From the NCBI RefSeq assembly GCF_964340395.1, contig NC_135565.1, positions 2,290,001-2,300,000 on the forward strand: a DNA stretch of 10,000 bases, in the 5' to 3' direction. The notes beneath the pieces were generated by a model. It had not been told where the DNA came from. It saw only the letters and a program-made list of their open reading frames with translations, and searched no databases. The stretch is from Glandiceps talaboti (lineage: Eukaryota > Hemichordata > Enteropneusta > Spengelidae). A program made the position numbers and the translations under genes. Of this stretch, positions 1-8,000 are shown one piece after another; position 1 is the stretch's first letter, and each line of letters opens with the position of its first letter.

Positions 1-469
1 CTTCATTTCATGAAAGGGGTTCTACTATAATAATTTGAAGCTCCTTTATGAATAAAAACAATAATACAATCAATGCTGACAGAATGATAGCAAATAAAAT
101 GTTTCATTTGATACATTTTAATTATTATACAATGAAATTATTACTCTTGTCTTCCTAATTCTTGTGTCCCTAAACCGGTATGTCCCTACTAGTAATGATA
201 TGAGCCACATGTGCGTTGAGTGTTATCTCCTGTCTATCATTTCACATTGTTGTTGATTCAGTGAAATAAACTACGATGTACGGCCGCTACTCTGACGTAT
301 TGACGCATCACCAGTCATTCAACTGTCAAAGTTCACGCCCCCTCTCTATAGCATATTGCTGGTTTGAAGTCGGAAGTCACCTGATAATACTTCGGCTTGT
401 AGTTTTAGCTCCATCGTGATCGTATTTCTTGTTTGTTCACATTCAGTTGTTGCTGTTCCTACTTTTTAG
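1..469. other. non-repetitive AT-rich sequence, no gene seen
   Basis: I see no convincing coding region here. The first 180 bases are very AT-rich, with AATAAA hexamers at 51-56 and 93-98 and a third at 265-270. They could be the 3' end of a gene lying to the left or simply AT-rich intergenic DNA; nothing decides this. The palindrome TTTCATGAAA at 6-15 recurs in each unit of the 65-bp repeat at 4013-4207. From about 270 the base composition changes and CpG becomes more frequent, running into the promoter-like motifs described separately. The stretch ends in a pyrimidine-rich tract and AG at 468-469, a good 3' splice-site candidate on the plus strand. Confidence 0.6.
290..380 (+). promoter_or_regulatory. 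loose cluster of promoter-like motifs
   Basis: Two CRE-like half sites in the same orientation lie 8 bp apart (TGACGTA at 293-299 and TGACGCATCA at 301-310). They are followed by a GC-box-like CGCCCCC at 336-342, a TATA-like TATAGCATA at 347-355 and an ETS-like CGGAAGT at 371-377. CpG is more frequent here than in the flanks. Motifs this short occur by chance, and neither a transcription start nor a first exon can be shown, so this is only a candidate. If real, it would drive plus-strand transcription toward 470-1570. Confidence 0.18.
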
Positions 470-1570
470 CATGATTATTTACAGTTTAAGGTACTGGTCC
501 GACGGACCAGACAAGGTCAAATTTGTGTGGTCCGCCCAAAAAAATCACTGGTCCCGGACCTCGGACCAGTGGATTTGTTCACCCCTGGGAGACTCTCAGA
601 GGAACTCCTACAGTGGTATGTAGACAGGGTAGTTGAAGACAGTTATAGGAGACTCTCAGAGGAACTCCTACAGTGGTATGTAGACAGGGTAGTTGAAGAC
701 AGTTATAGGAGAGTCTCAGAGGAACTCCTACAGTGGTATGTAGACAGGGTAGTTGAAGACAGTTACAGGAGACTCTCAGAGGAACTCCTACAGTGGTATG
801 TAGACAGGGTAGTTGAAGACAGTTACAGGAGAGTCTCAGAGGTACTCCTACAGTGGTATGTAGACAGGGTAGTTGAAGACAGTTACAGGAGACTCTCAGA
901 GGTACTCCTACAGTGGTATGTAGACAGGGTAGTTGAAGACAGTTATAGGAGAGTTTCAGAGGAACTCCTACAGTGGTATGTAGACAGGGTAGTTGAAGAC
1001 AGTTATAGGAGAGTTTCAGAGGTACTCCTACAGTGGTATGTAGACAGGGTAGTTGAAGACAGTTACAGGAGACTCTCAGAGGTACTCCTACAGTGGTATG
1101 TAGACAGGGTAGTTGAAGACAGTTACAGGAGAGTCTCAGAGGTACTCCTACAGTGGTATGTAGACAGGGTAGTTGAAGACGGTTATAGGAGACTCTCAGA
1201 GGAACTCCTACAGTGGTATGTAGACAGGGTAGTTGAAGACAGTTACAGGAGACTCTCAGAGGTACTCCTACAGTGGTATGTAGACAGGGTAGTTGAAGAC
1301 GGTTATAGGAGAGTCTCAGAGGAACTCCTACAGTGGTATGTAGACAGGGTAGTTGAAGACAGTTACAGGAGACTCTCAGAGGAACTCCTACAGTGGTATG
1401 TAGACAGGGTAGTTGAAGACAGTTACAGGAGACTCTCAGAGGAACTCCTACAGTGGTATGTAGACAGGGTAGTTGAAGACAGTTATAGGAGAGTCTCAGA
1501 GGTACTCCTACAGTGGTATGTAGACAGGGTAGTTGAAAGAATTAAAAGGATAAGGGGAAAATTTGAATGA
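470..1570 (+). CDS. possible repeat-bearing coding exon (weak)
   Basis: After a tract ending TTCCTACTTTTTAG at 469, which resembles a strong 3' splice site, one frame stays open to a TGA at 1568-1570, a little over 360 codons. It begins just after an in-frame TAG at 467-469. About 40 non-repeated residues lead into nearly 16 copies of a 20-residue unit containing SEELLQWYVDRVVED, which would form an amphipathic, charged helix, followed by a short basic tail. There is no in-frame ATG anywhere, so it could only be a downstream exon of a spliced gene. Against coding: the repeat is 60 bp, so a stop-free frame stays open automatically; one minus-strand frame of the unit is also open. Of the five variable sites, two are silent (Tyr and Val codons) and three change the residue (Glu/Val, Leu/Val, Ser/Gly). 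No poly(A) signal is seen soon after the stop. I recognise no family. Confidence 0.18.
   Translation, partial: HDYLQFKVLVRRTRQGQICVVRPKKSLVPDLGPVDLFTPGRLSEELLQWYVDRVVEDSYRRLSEELLQWYVDRVVEDSYRRVSEELLQWYVDRVVEDSYRRLSEELLQWYVDRVVEDSYRRVSEVLLQWYVDRVVEDSYRRLSEVLLQWYVDRVVEDSYRRVSEELLQWYVDRVVEDSYRRVSEVLLQWYVDRVVEDSYRRLSEVLLQWYVDRVVEDSYRRVSEVLLQWYVDRVVEDGYRRLSEELLQWYVDRVVEDSYRRLSEVLLQWYVDRVVEDGYRRVSEELLQWYVDRVVEDSYRRLSEELLQWYVDRVVEDSYRRLSEELLQWYVDRVVEDSYRRVSEVLLQWYVDRVVERIKRIRGKFE
494..571. repeat. GGTCC/GGACC inverted-repeat cluster
   Basis: A perfect 8-bp inverted repeat with a 1-nt centre (CTGGTCCG, A, CGGACCAG) occupies 494-510. A second, with 9-bp arms CACTGGTCC and GGACCAGTG around an 8-nt loop, occupies 546-554 and 563-571, and its loop contributes a further GGACC. 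Another GGTCCG lies at 529-534. At least five copies of the core therefore fall within 78 bp, immediately before the 60-bp array. This could be hairpin DNA, the terminal part of a small degraded transposon, or a multimeric protein-binding site. No target-site duplication is evident. Confidence 0.6.
588..1537 (+). repeat. array A: 60-bp minisatellite, ~15.8 copies
   Basis: The unit begins at GGAACTCCTACAGTGG (601) and repeats every 60 bp without any indel. The left edge is a 13-bp partial unit from 588 and the right edge is a 37-bp partial unit ending at 1537. Variation is limited to five positions: GGA/GGT before ACTCC, AGACA/AGACG before GT, TAC/TAT, GAC/GAG before TC, and GTC/GTT. The first and fourth of these occur in all four combinations in different units (starting at 601, 661, 841 and 1081), so units have been shuffled by conversion or unequal exchange rather than by simple end duplication. 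Unlike the neighbouring arrays, one forward frame is free of stops. Confidence 0.97.
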
Positions 1571-1910
1571 TATCAAACCAAGTAGAAGTATTGTGTTGTG
1601 TAGTATGGTGTTGTGTTGTGTAGTATGGTGCTGTGTTTTGTTGTTTTGTGTAATCAATATCTGTTGTAAGTTCACTTGAATTCAGGACAGTCCTGGCTAC
1701 ATCAAATATTCAAAGTAGCAATTGAATCAATACCATCATATCTTTGCTTGGTCAATATCTTTAGCAAATTTCATCGAATTTGGTGGTCTTTCTTGGAATA
1801 GGCCCTATTTGCCAAAGTTGGTTAATTATGCAAATGAGCAATTAATTGACAGCGCTAAATTTCATTAAGAACTATCATATCTCTGTATAATCAATATCTG
1901 ATGATATGAT
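1571..1910. other. unique AT-rich spacer between arrays A and B
   Basis: No gene is seen. The first part (1591-1650) is a short GT-rich stretch with two imperfect 20-bp copies; its 19-mer GTATGGTGTTGTGTTGTGT (1603-1621) recurs exactly at 4332-4350, the entry to array D. The 13-mer TAATCAATATCTG occurs at 1651-1663 and 1888-1900. ATCATATCT followed by a CAATATCT occurs near 1736 and again near 1875, so the spacer carries degenerate internal repetition and may be part of an interspersed element. A perfect octamer ATGCAAAT lies at 1828-1835 between TAATTA-type motifs. Confidence 0.6.
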
Positions 1911-3880
1911 GTCAACAACACTGTCCCAGTACTGTATCTCGTGTGAGTCAACAACACTGTCCCAGTACTGTATCTTGTGTGAGTCAACAACACTGTCTCA
2001 GTACTGTATCTTGTGTGATGTCAACAACACTGTCCCAGTACTGTATCTTGTGTGAGTCAACAACACTGTCCCAGTACTGTATCTTGTGTGATGTCAACAA
2101 CACTGTCCCAGTACTGTATCTTGTGTGATGTCAACAACACTGTCCCAGTACTGTATCTTGTGTGATGTCAACAACACTGTCCCAGTACTGTATCTTGTGT
2201 GATGTCAACAACACTGTCCCAGTACTGTATCTTGTGTGATGTCAACAACACTGTCCTATATGTACTGTATCTTGTATGATGTCAACAACACTGTCCCAGT
2301 ACTCTATCCTGTGTGATGTCAACAACACTGTCCCAGTACTGTATCTTGTATGATGTCAACAACACTGTCCCAGTACTGTATCTTGTGTGATATCAACAAC
2401 ACTGTCCCAGTACTGTATCTTGTGTTATGTCAACAACACCGTCCTATATGTACTGTATCTTGTGTGATGTCAACAACACTGTCCCAGTACTGTATCTTGT
2501 GTGATGTCAACAACACTGTCCCAGTACTGTATCTTGTGTGAGTCAACAACACTGTCCCAGTACTGTATCTTGTGTGATGTCAACAACACTGTCCCAATAC
2601 TGTATCTTGTGTGATGTCAACAACACTGTCCCAGTACTGTATCTTGTGTGATGTCAACAACACTGTCCCATATGTACTTTATCCTGTGTGATGTCAACAA
2701 CACTGTCCCAGTACTGTATCTTGTGTGAGTCAACAACACTGTTCCAGTACTGTATCTTGTGTGAGTCAACAACACTGTCCCAGTACTGTATCTTGTGTGA
2801 GTCAACAACACTGTTCCAGTACTGTATCTTGTATGAGTCAACAACAATGTCCCAGTACTGTATCTTGTATGAGTCAACAACACTGTCCCAGTACTGTATC
2901 TTGTATGAGTCAACAACACTGTCCCAGTACTGTATCTTGTATGAGTCAACAACACTGTCCCAGTACTGTATCTTGTGTGATGTCAACAACACTGTCCCAG
3001 TACTGTATCTTGTGTGATGTCAACAACACTGTCCTATACGTACTGTATCTTGTGTGATGTCAACAACACTGTCCCAGTACTGTATCTTGTGTGATGTCAA
3101 CAACACTGTCCCAGTACTGTATCTTGTGTGATGTCAACAACACTGTCCCAGTACTGTATCTTGTATGAGTCAACAACACTGTTCCAGTACTGTATCTTGT
3201 GTGATGTCAACAACACTGTCCCAGTACTGTATCTTGTGTGATGTCAACAACACTGTCCCAGTACTGTATCTTGTGTGAGTCAACAACACTGTCCTATATG
3301 TACTGTATCTTGTGTGATGTCAACAACACTGTCCCAGTACTCTATCTTGTGTGATGTCAACAACACTGTCCCATATGTACTGTATCTTGTGTGATGTCAA
3401 CAACACTGTCCTATATGTACTGTATCTTGTGTGATGTCAACAACACTGTCCCAGTACTCTATCTTGTATGATGTCAACAACACTGTCCCAGTACTGTATC
3501 TTGTGTGATGTCAACAACACTGTCCCATATGTACTGTATCCTGTGTGATGTCAACAACACTGTCCCAGTACTGTATCTTGTGTGATGTCAACAACACTGT
3601 CCCAGTACTGTATCTTGTATGATGTCAACAACACTGTTCCAGTACTGTATCTTGTGAGTCAACAACACTGTCCTATACGTACTGTATCTTGTGTGATGTC
3701 AACAACACTGTCCCAGTACTGTATCTTGTGTGATGTCAACAACACTGTCCCATACATACTATATATTGTGTGATGTCAATAACACTGTCCCATACGTAGT
3801 GTATCTTGTGTGATGTCAACAACACTGTCCCATACATAATGTATCTTGTGTGATGTCAACAATACTGTCCTATACGTACT
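1911..3880 (+). repeat. array B: 36/37/40-bp minisatellite, ~53 copies
   Basis: The unit starts GTCAACAACACTGTCCC and carries the palindrome CAGTACTG in its middle. The commonest unit is 37 bp, joined to the next as GTGTGAT|GTCAAC; 36-bp units lack the T and are joined as GTGTGA|GTCAAC. A third class is about 40 bp because CCCAG is replaced by CCTATATG or CCCATATG. Seven junctions of the 36-bp type follow one another from 2726 to 2948. The last three or four units (about 3740-3880) are the most divergent, with CATACATAC, CATACGTAG and CATACATAA in place of the centre, as expected at an array edge. Reading frames through this array open only over runs of 36-bp units and are not coding evidence. 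Confidence 0.97.
2726..2948 (+). promoter_or_regulatory. seven perfect AP-1-type sites at 36-bp spacing
   Basis: TGAGTCA, the established consensus for AP-1 (Fos/Jun-type bZIP) binding, begins at 2726, 2762, 2798, 2834, 2870, 2906 and 2942, exactly 36 bp apart. Further copies in the same array begin at 1944, 1980, 2053, 2539, 3166, 3276 and 3655, and TGACTCA begins at 3880, the right edge. The other units carry TGATGTCA at the same place. The sites are directly visible; that they bind anything in this genome is inference. Confidence 0.3.
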
Positions 3881-4012
3881 GACTCATCATTTTGTCCTAC
3901 ATGTTTGGTTACAAATGATTGATGGTTGATTTTTGGGTGGCAAATTATGCACCAAAGGGCCCTACTCGAGATATTTTTTTGCATCATCTGAGATTTGTTT
4001 GTGGAATTGACT

Positions 4013-4207
4013 GAAGGACGGCCTCGGCAGAACACCAGTTTAGTAGTTAAGTTAGGCATTTTTCATGAAATGGCCATGAAGGACGGCCTTGACAGAACAC
4101 CAGTTTAGTAGTTAAGTTAGGCATTTTTCATGAAATAGCCATGAAGGACGGCCTTGACAGAACACCAGTTTAGTAGTTAAGTTTGGCATTTTTCATGAAA
4201 TGGCCAT
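4013..4207 (+). repeat. array C: three tandem 65-bp units
   Basis: Three exactly adjacent 65-bp copies start at 4013, 4078 and 4143, each beginning GAAGGACGGCC and ending near TGGCCAT. They differ at only a handful of positions: copy 1 has CTCGGCAG where the others have CTTGACAG; copy 2 has AAATAGCC; copy 3 has GTTTGGC. Each contains the 10-bp palindrome TTTCATGAAA. Copies 2 and 3 are more alike than either is to copy 1, suggesting stepwise duplication. The array is short and recent-looking beside its large neighbours. The 132 bases before it and about 125 bases after it show no gene. Confidence 0.95.
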
Positions 4208-4337
4208 GCATGGACTGACTAGACGGAAGACTTTTGTCGTAAATTTTACAAACTACACTTGGAAATAATTTGTAGTTTTTCCAAAACATTCATAAATTTA
4301 TGGAAAAAAAGAGACAGCAGAAATACAGGTTGTATGG

Positions 4338-4570
4338 TGTTGTGTTGTGTTGTGTTGTGTTGTGTTGTGCTTTGTTGTGTTGTGCTTTGTTGTGTTGTGT
4401 TGTGTTGTGTTGTGTTGTGTTGTGCTTTGTTGTGTTGTGTTGTGCTTTGTTGTGTTGTGTTGTGTTGTATTGTGTTGTGTTGTGTTGTGCTTTGTTGTGT
4501 TGTGTTGTGTTGTGTTGTGTTGTGTTGTGTTGTGTTGTGTTGTGTTGTGTTGTGTTGTGTTTTGTTGTGT
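4338..4570 (+). repeat. array D: TGTGT pentanucleotide microsatellite
   Basis: Roughly 46 pentamers of TGTGT (TTGTG in another register). The left half is interrupted by five GTGCTTTG variants, near 4369, 4384, 4424, 4444 and 4489, and one TGTAT. The right half, from about 4492 to 4560, is pure, about 14 units. Because five is not a multiple of three, all forward frames read as a 15-nt cycle of Val, Leu and Cys; the resulting open frames are artefacts. On the minus strand, the sense of the exon at 4618-4753, the tract reads ACAAC/ACACA, a CA-rich run. Confidence 0.97.
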
Positions 4571-4593
4571 CATGTCATGTCATGTCATGTCAT
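4571..4593 (+). repeat. CATGT pentamer block, 4.6 copies
   Basis: Four CATGT pentamers followed by CAT. It shares the 5-bp period of array D and abuts it, so it probably arose by a point change in a TGTGT unit that was then amplified. It ends 24 bp before the splice donor of the exon at 4618-4753. Confidence 0.93.
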
Positions 4594-4617
4594 TGTAAGA
4601 TGAGAAACCATACTTAC

Positions 4618-4753
4618 AGAACTAATTTTGAAATCTTCAGTAGTAGATTGTGTCATCATACTCTGTACTTCTTTCTTCATATCTTCTTCCGTATCTGATT
4701 CCATAGTTTCTTCCTGGTCCATGTTGTCAATGTATTGTTGTAAATATTCTAAC
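4618..4753 (-). CDS. probable internal exon of an unrecognised gene
   Basis: On the minus strand a 136-nt segment is bounded by a convincing acceptor (pyrimidine- and T-rich TTGTGTTTTGTGGTTCACAG, AG at 4755-4754) and a strong donor (GTAAGTATG starting at 4617). It would enter in phase 2, completing one codon with its first base, and then encode 45 residues ending in phase 0. The peptide starts LEYLQQYIDN, is acidic and Met/Glu/Thr-rich in the middle (MESDTEEDMKKE), and ends DFKISS. It looks like a soluble, disordered or helical linker; no domain or membrane segment is visible. The frame is also open upstream, but that part (hydrophobic, Cys/Leu/Ile-rich) is the polypyrimidine region and intron. 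Array E would lie in the preceding intron and array D in the following one. The length is typical of an animal internal exon. No other exon of this gene is identified in the window. Exon status rests on splice-site quality and composition only. Confidence 0.5.
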
Positions 4754-5021
4754 CTGTGAACCACAAAACACAATAAACACACAAGACATGAAATGATTTC
4801 AATGACTTTCTCTAAACTAATAAAGACTGGATAAGTATCTGGTGGCAAAACATTAAATCATTTATTTTGAACTAAACTACAGGAAATAAATAGTAAAACA
4901 AAATCCAAAGTACTGAATTTGAAGACAGAAAGGGTAAGTAAGTACAAAATAACAATATGTCATGATCACAAAGAAATTACAAGAAAATGCTTCCAGCCTA
5001 CATTTTGTAGTTAGCTAAACT

Positions 5022-8000
5022 AAACATAGAATAACGCATTATAGGATAAATGGAAGGGTAGCAGGGAAACTGAAAATAACACATTATAGGATAAATGGAA
5101 GGGTAGCAGGGAAACTGAAAATAACACATTATAGGATAAATGGAAGGGTAGTAGGGAAACTGAAAATAACACATTATAGGATAAATGGAAGGGTAGTAGG
5201 GAAACTGAAAATAACACATTATAGGATAAATGGAAGGGTAGCAGGGAAACTGAGAATAACACATTATAGGATAAAGGGAAGGGTAGCAGGGAAACTGAAA
5301 ATAACACATTATAGGATAAATGGAAGGGTAGCAGGGAAACATAGAATAACACATTATAGGATAAATGGAAGGGTAGTAGGGAAACTGAAAATAACGCATT
5401 ATAGGATAAATGGAAGGGTAGTAGGGAAACTGAAAATAACGCATTATAGGATAAATGGAAGGGTAGTAGGGAAACTGAAAATAACGCATTATAGGATAAA
5501 TGGAAGGGCAGTAGGGAAACTGAAAATAACACATTATAGGATAAATGGAAGGGTAGCAGGGAAACTGAAAATAACACATTATAGGATAAATGGAAGGGTA
5601 GCAGGGAAACTGAAAATAACGCATTATAGGATAAATGGAAGGGCAGTAGGGAAACTGAAAATAACACATTATAGGATAAATGGAAGGGTAGCAGGGAAAC
5701 TGAAAATAACGCATTATAGGATAAATGGAAGGGTAGCAGGGAAACTGAGAATAACACATTATAGGATAAATGGAAGGGTAGTAGGGAAACTGAAAATAAC
5801 GCATTATAGGATAAATGGAAGGGCAGTAGGGAAACTGAAAATAACACATTATAGGATAAATGGAAGGGTAGCAGGGAAACTGAAAATAACACATTATAGG
5901 ATAAATGGAAGGGTAGCAGGGAAACTGAAAATAACGCATTATAGGATAAATGGAAGGGTAGCAGGGAAACTGAGAATAACACATTATAGGATAAATGGAA
6001 GGGTAGCAGGGAAACTGAAAATAACACATTATAGGATAAATGGAAGGGTAGTAGGGAAACTGAAAATAACACATTATAGGATAAATGGAAGGGTAGCAGG
6101 GAAACTGAGAATAACACATTATAGGATAAATGGAAGGGTAGTAGGGAAACTGAAAATAACACATTATAGGATAAATGGAAGGGTAGCAGGGAAACTGAAA
6201 ATAACACATTATAGGATAAATGGAAGGGTAGTAGGGAAACTGAAAATAACACATTATAGGATAAATGGAAGGGTAGCAGGGAAACTGAGAATAACACATT
6301 ATAGGATAAATGGAAGGGTAGTAGGGAAACTGAAAATAACACATTATAGGATAAATGGAAGGGTAGCAGGGAAACTGAAAATAACACATTATAGGATAAA
6401 TGGAAGGGTAGCAGGGAAACTGAGAATAACACATTATAGGATAAATGGAAGGGTAGTAGGGAAACTGAAAATAACGCATGATAGGATAAAGGGAAGGGTA
6501 GCAGGGAAACTGAGAATAACACATTATAGGATAAATGGAAGGGTAGTAGGGAAACTGAAAATAACACATTATAGGATAAATGGAAGGGTAGCAGGGAAAC
6601 TGAAAATAACACATTATAGGATAAATAGAAGGGTAGCAGGGAAACTGAAAATAACACATTATAGGATAAATGGAAGGGTAGCAGGGAAACTGAGAATAAC
6701 ACATTATAGGATAAATGGAAGGGTAGCAGGGAAACATAGAATAACACATTATAGGATAAATGGAAGGGTAGCAGGGAAACTGAAAATAACACATTATAGG
6801 ATAAATGGAAGGGTAGCAGGGAAACTGAGAATAACGCATGATAGGATAAATGGAAGGGTAGTAGGGAAACTGAAAATAACACATTATAGGATAAATGGAA
6901 GGGTAGCAGGGAAACTGAAAATAACACATTATAGGATAAATAGAAGGGTAGCAGGGAAACATAGAATAACACATTATAGGATAAATGGAAGGGTAGCAGG
7001 GAAACTGAAAATAACACATTATAGGATAAATGGAAGGGTAGCAGGGAAACTGAAAATAACACATTATAGGATAAATAGAAGGGTAGCAGGGAAACTGAAA
7101 ATAACACATTATAGGATAAATGGAAGGGTAGCAGGGAAACTGAGAATAACACATTATAGGATAAATGGAAGGGTAGCAGGGAAACATAGAATAACACATT
7201 ATAGGATAAATGGAAGGGTAGTAGGGAAACTGAAAATAACACATTATAGGATAAATGGAAGGGTAGCAGGGAAACATAGAATAACACATTATAGGATAAA
7301 TAGAAGGGTAGTAGGGAAACTGAGAATAACACATTATAGGATAAATGGAAGGGTAGCAGGGAAACATAGAATAACACATTATAGGATAAATGGAAGGGTA
7401 GCAGGGAAACTGAGAATAACGCATTATAGGATAAATGGAAGGGTAGCAGGGAAACATAGAATAACACATTATAGGATAAATGGAAGGGTAGCAGGGAAAC
7501 TGAGAATAACACATTATAGGATAAATGGAAGGGTAGCAGGGAAACATAGAATAACACATTATAGGATAAATGGAAGGGTAGTAGGGAAACATAGAATAAC
7601 ACATTATAGGATAAATGGAAGGGTAGTAGGGAAACATAGAATAACACATTATAGGATAAATGGAAGGGTAGCAGGGAAACTGAAAATAACACATTATAGG
7701 ATAAATGGAAGGGTAGTAGGGAAACTGAGAATAACACATTATAGGATAAATGGAAGGGTAGTAGGGAAACTGAAAATAACACATTATAGGATAAATGGAA
7801 GGGTAGTAGGGAAACTGAGAATAACACATTATAGGATAAATGGAAGGGTAGCAGGGAAACTGAAAATAACACATTATAGGATAAATGGAAGGGTAGCAGG
7901 GAAACTGAGAATAACACATTATAGGATAAATGGAAGGGTAGCAGGGAAACTGAAAATAACACATTATAGGATAAATGGAAGGGTAGTAGGGAAACTGAGA

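Noticed and set aside
429-623. Plus-strand 64-codon frame with a hydrophobic leader resembling a signal peptide
   Set aside because: Its first codon is TTG and the hydrophobic stretch is just the translation of a polypyrimidine tract. The frame ends inside the first repeat unit.
1828-1835. POU octamer ATGCAAAT next to TAATTA motifs
   Set aside because: A perfect match, but such AT-rich 8-mers are common by chance in DNA of this composition and nothing nearby supports an enhancer.
1943-3773. Short open frames on both strands of array B, about 60-112 codons
   Set aside because: They persist only across runs of 36-bp units and break wherever a 37- or 40-bp unit occurs; several frames are open at once. 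Repeat artefacts.
3856-4059. Minus-strand 67-codon frame across the end of array B and the start of array C
   Set aside because: It crosses two unrelated repeat edges, has no splice sites or conserved motif, and is within chance length.
4259-4698. Cys/Val/Leu-rich forward frames and Thr/Gln/His/Asn-rich reverse frame over the pentamer array
   Set aside because: A stop-free pentamer keeps all three frames of a strand open; no start context or unique coding sequence supports them.
4861-4866. Minus-strand AATAAA as a poly(A) signal
   Set aside because: It lies upstream of the candidate exon in its sense direction, in AT-rich intron-like sequence where the hexamer is expected by chance.
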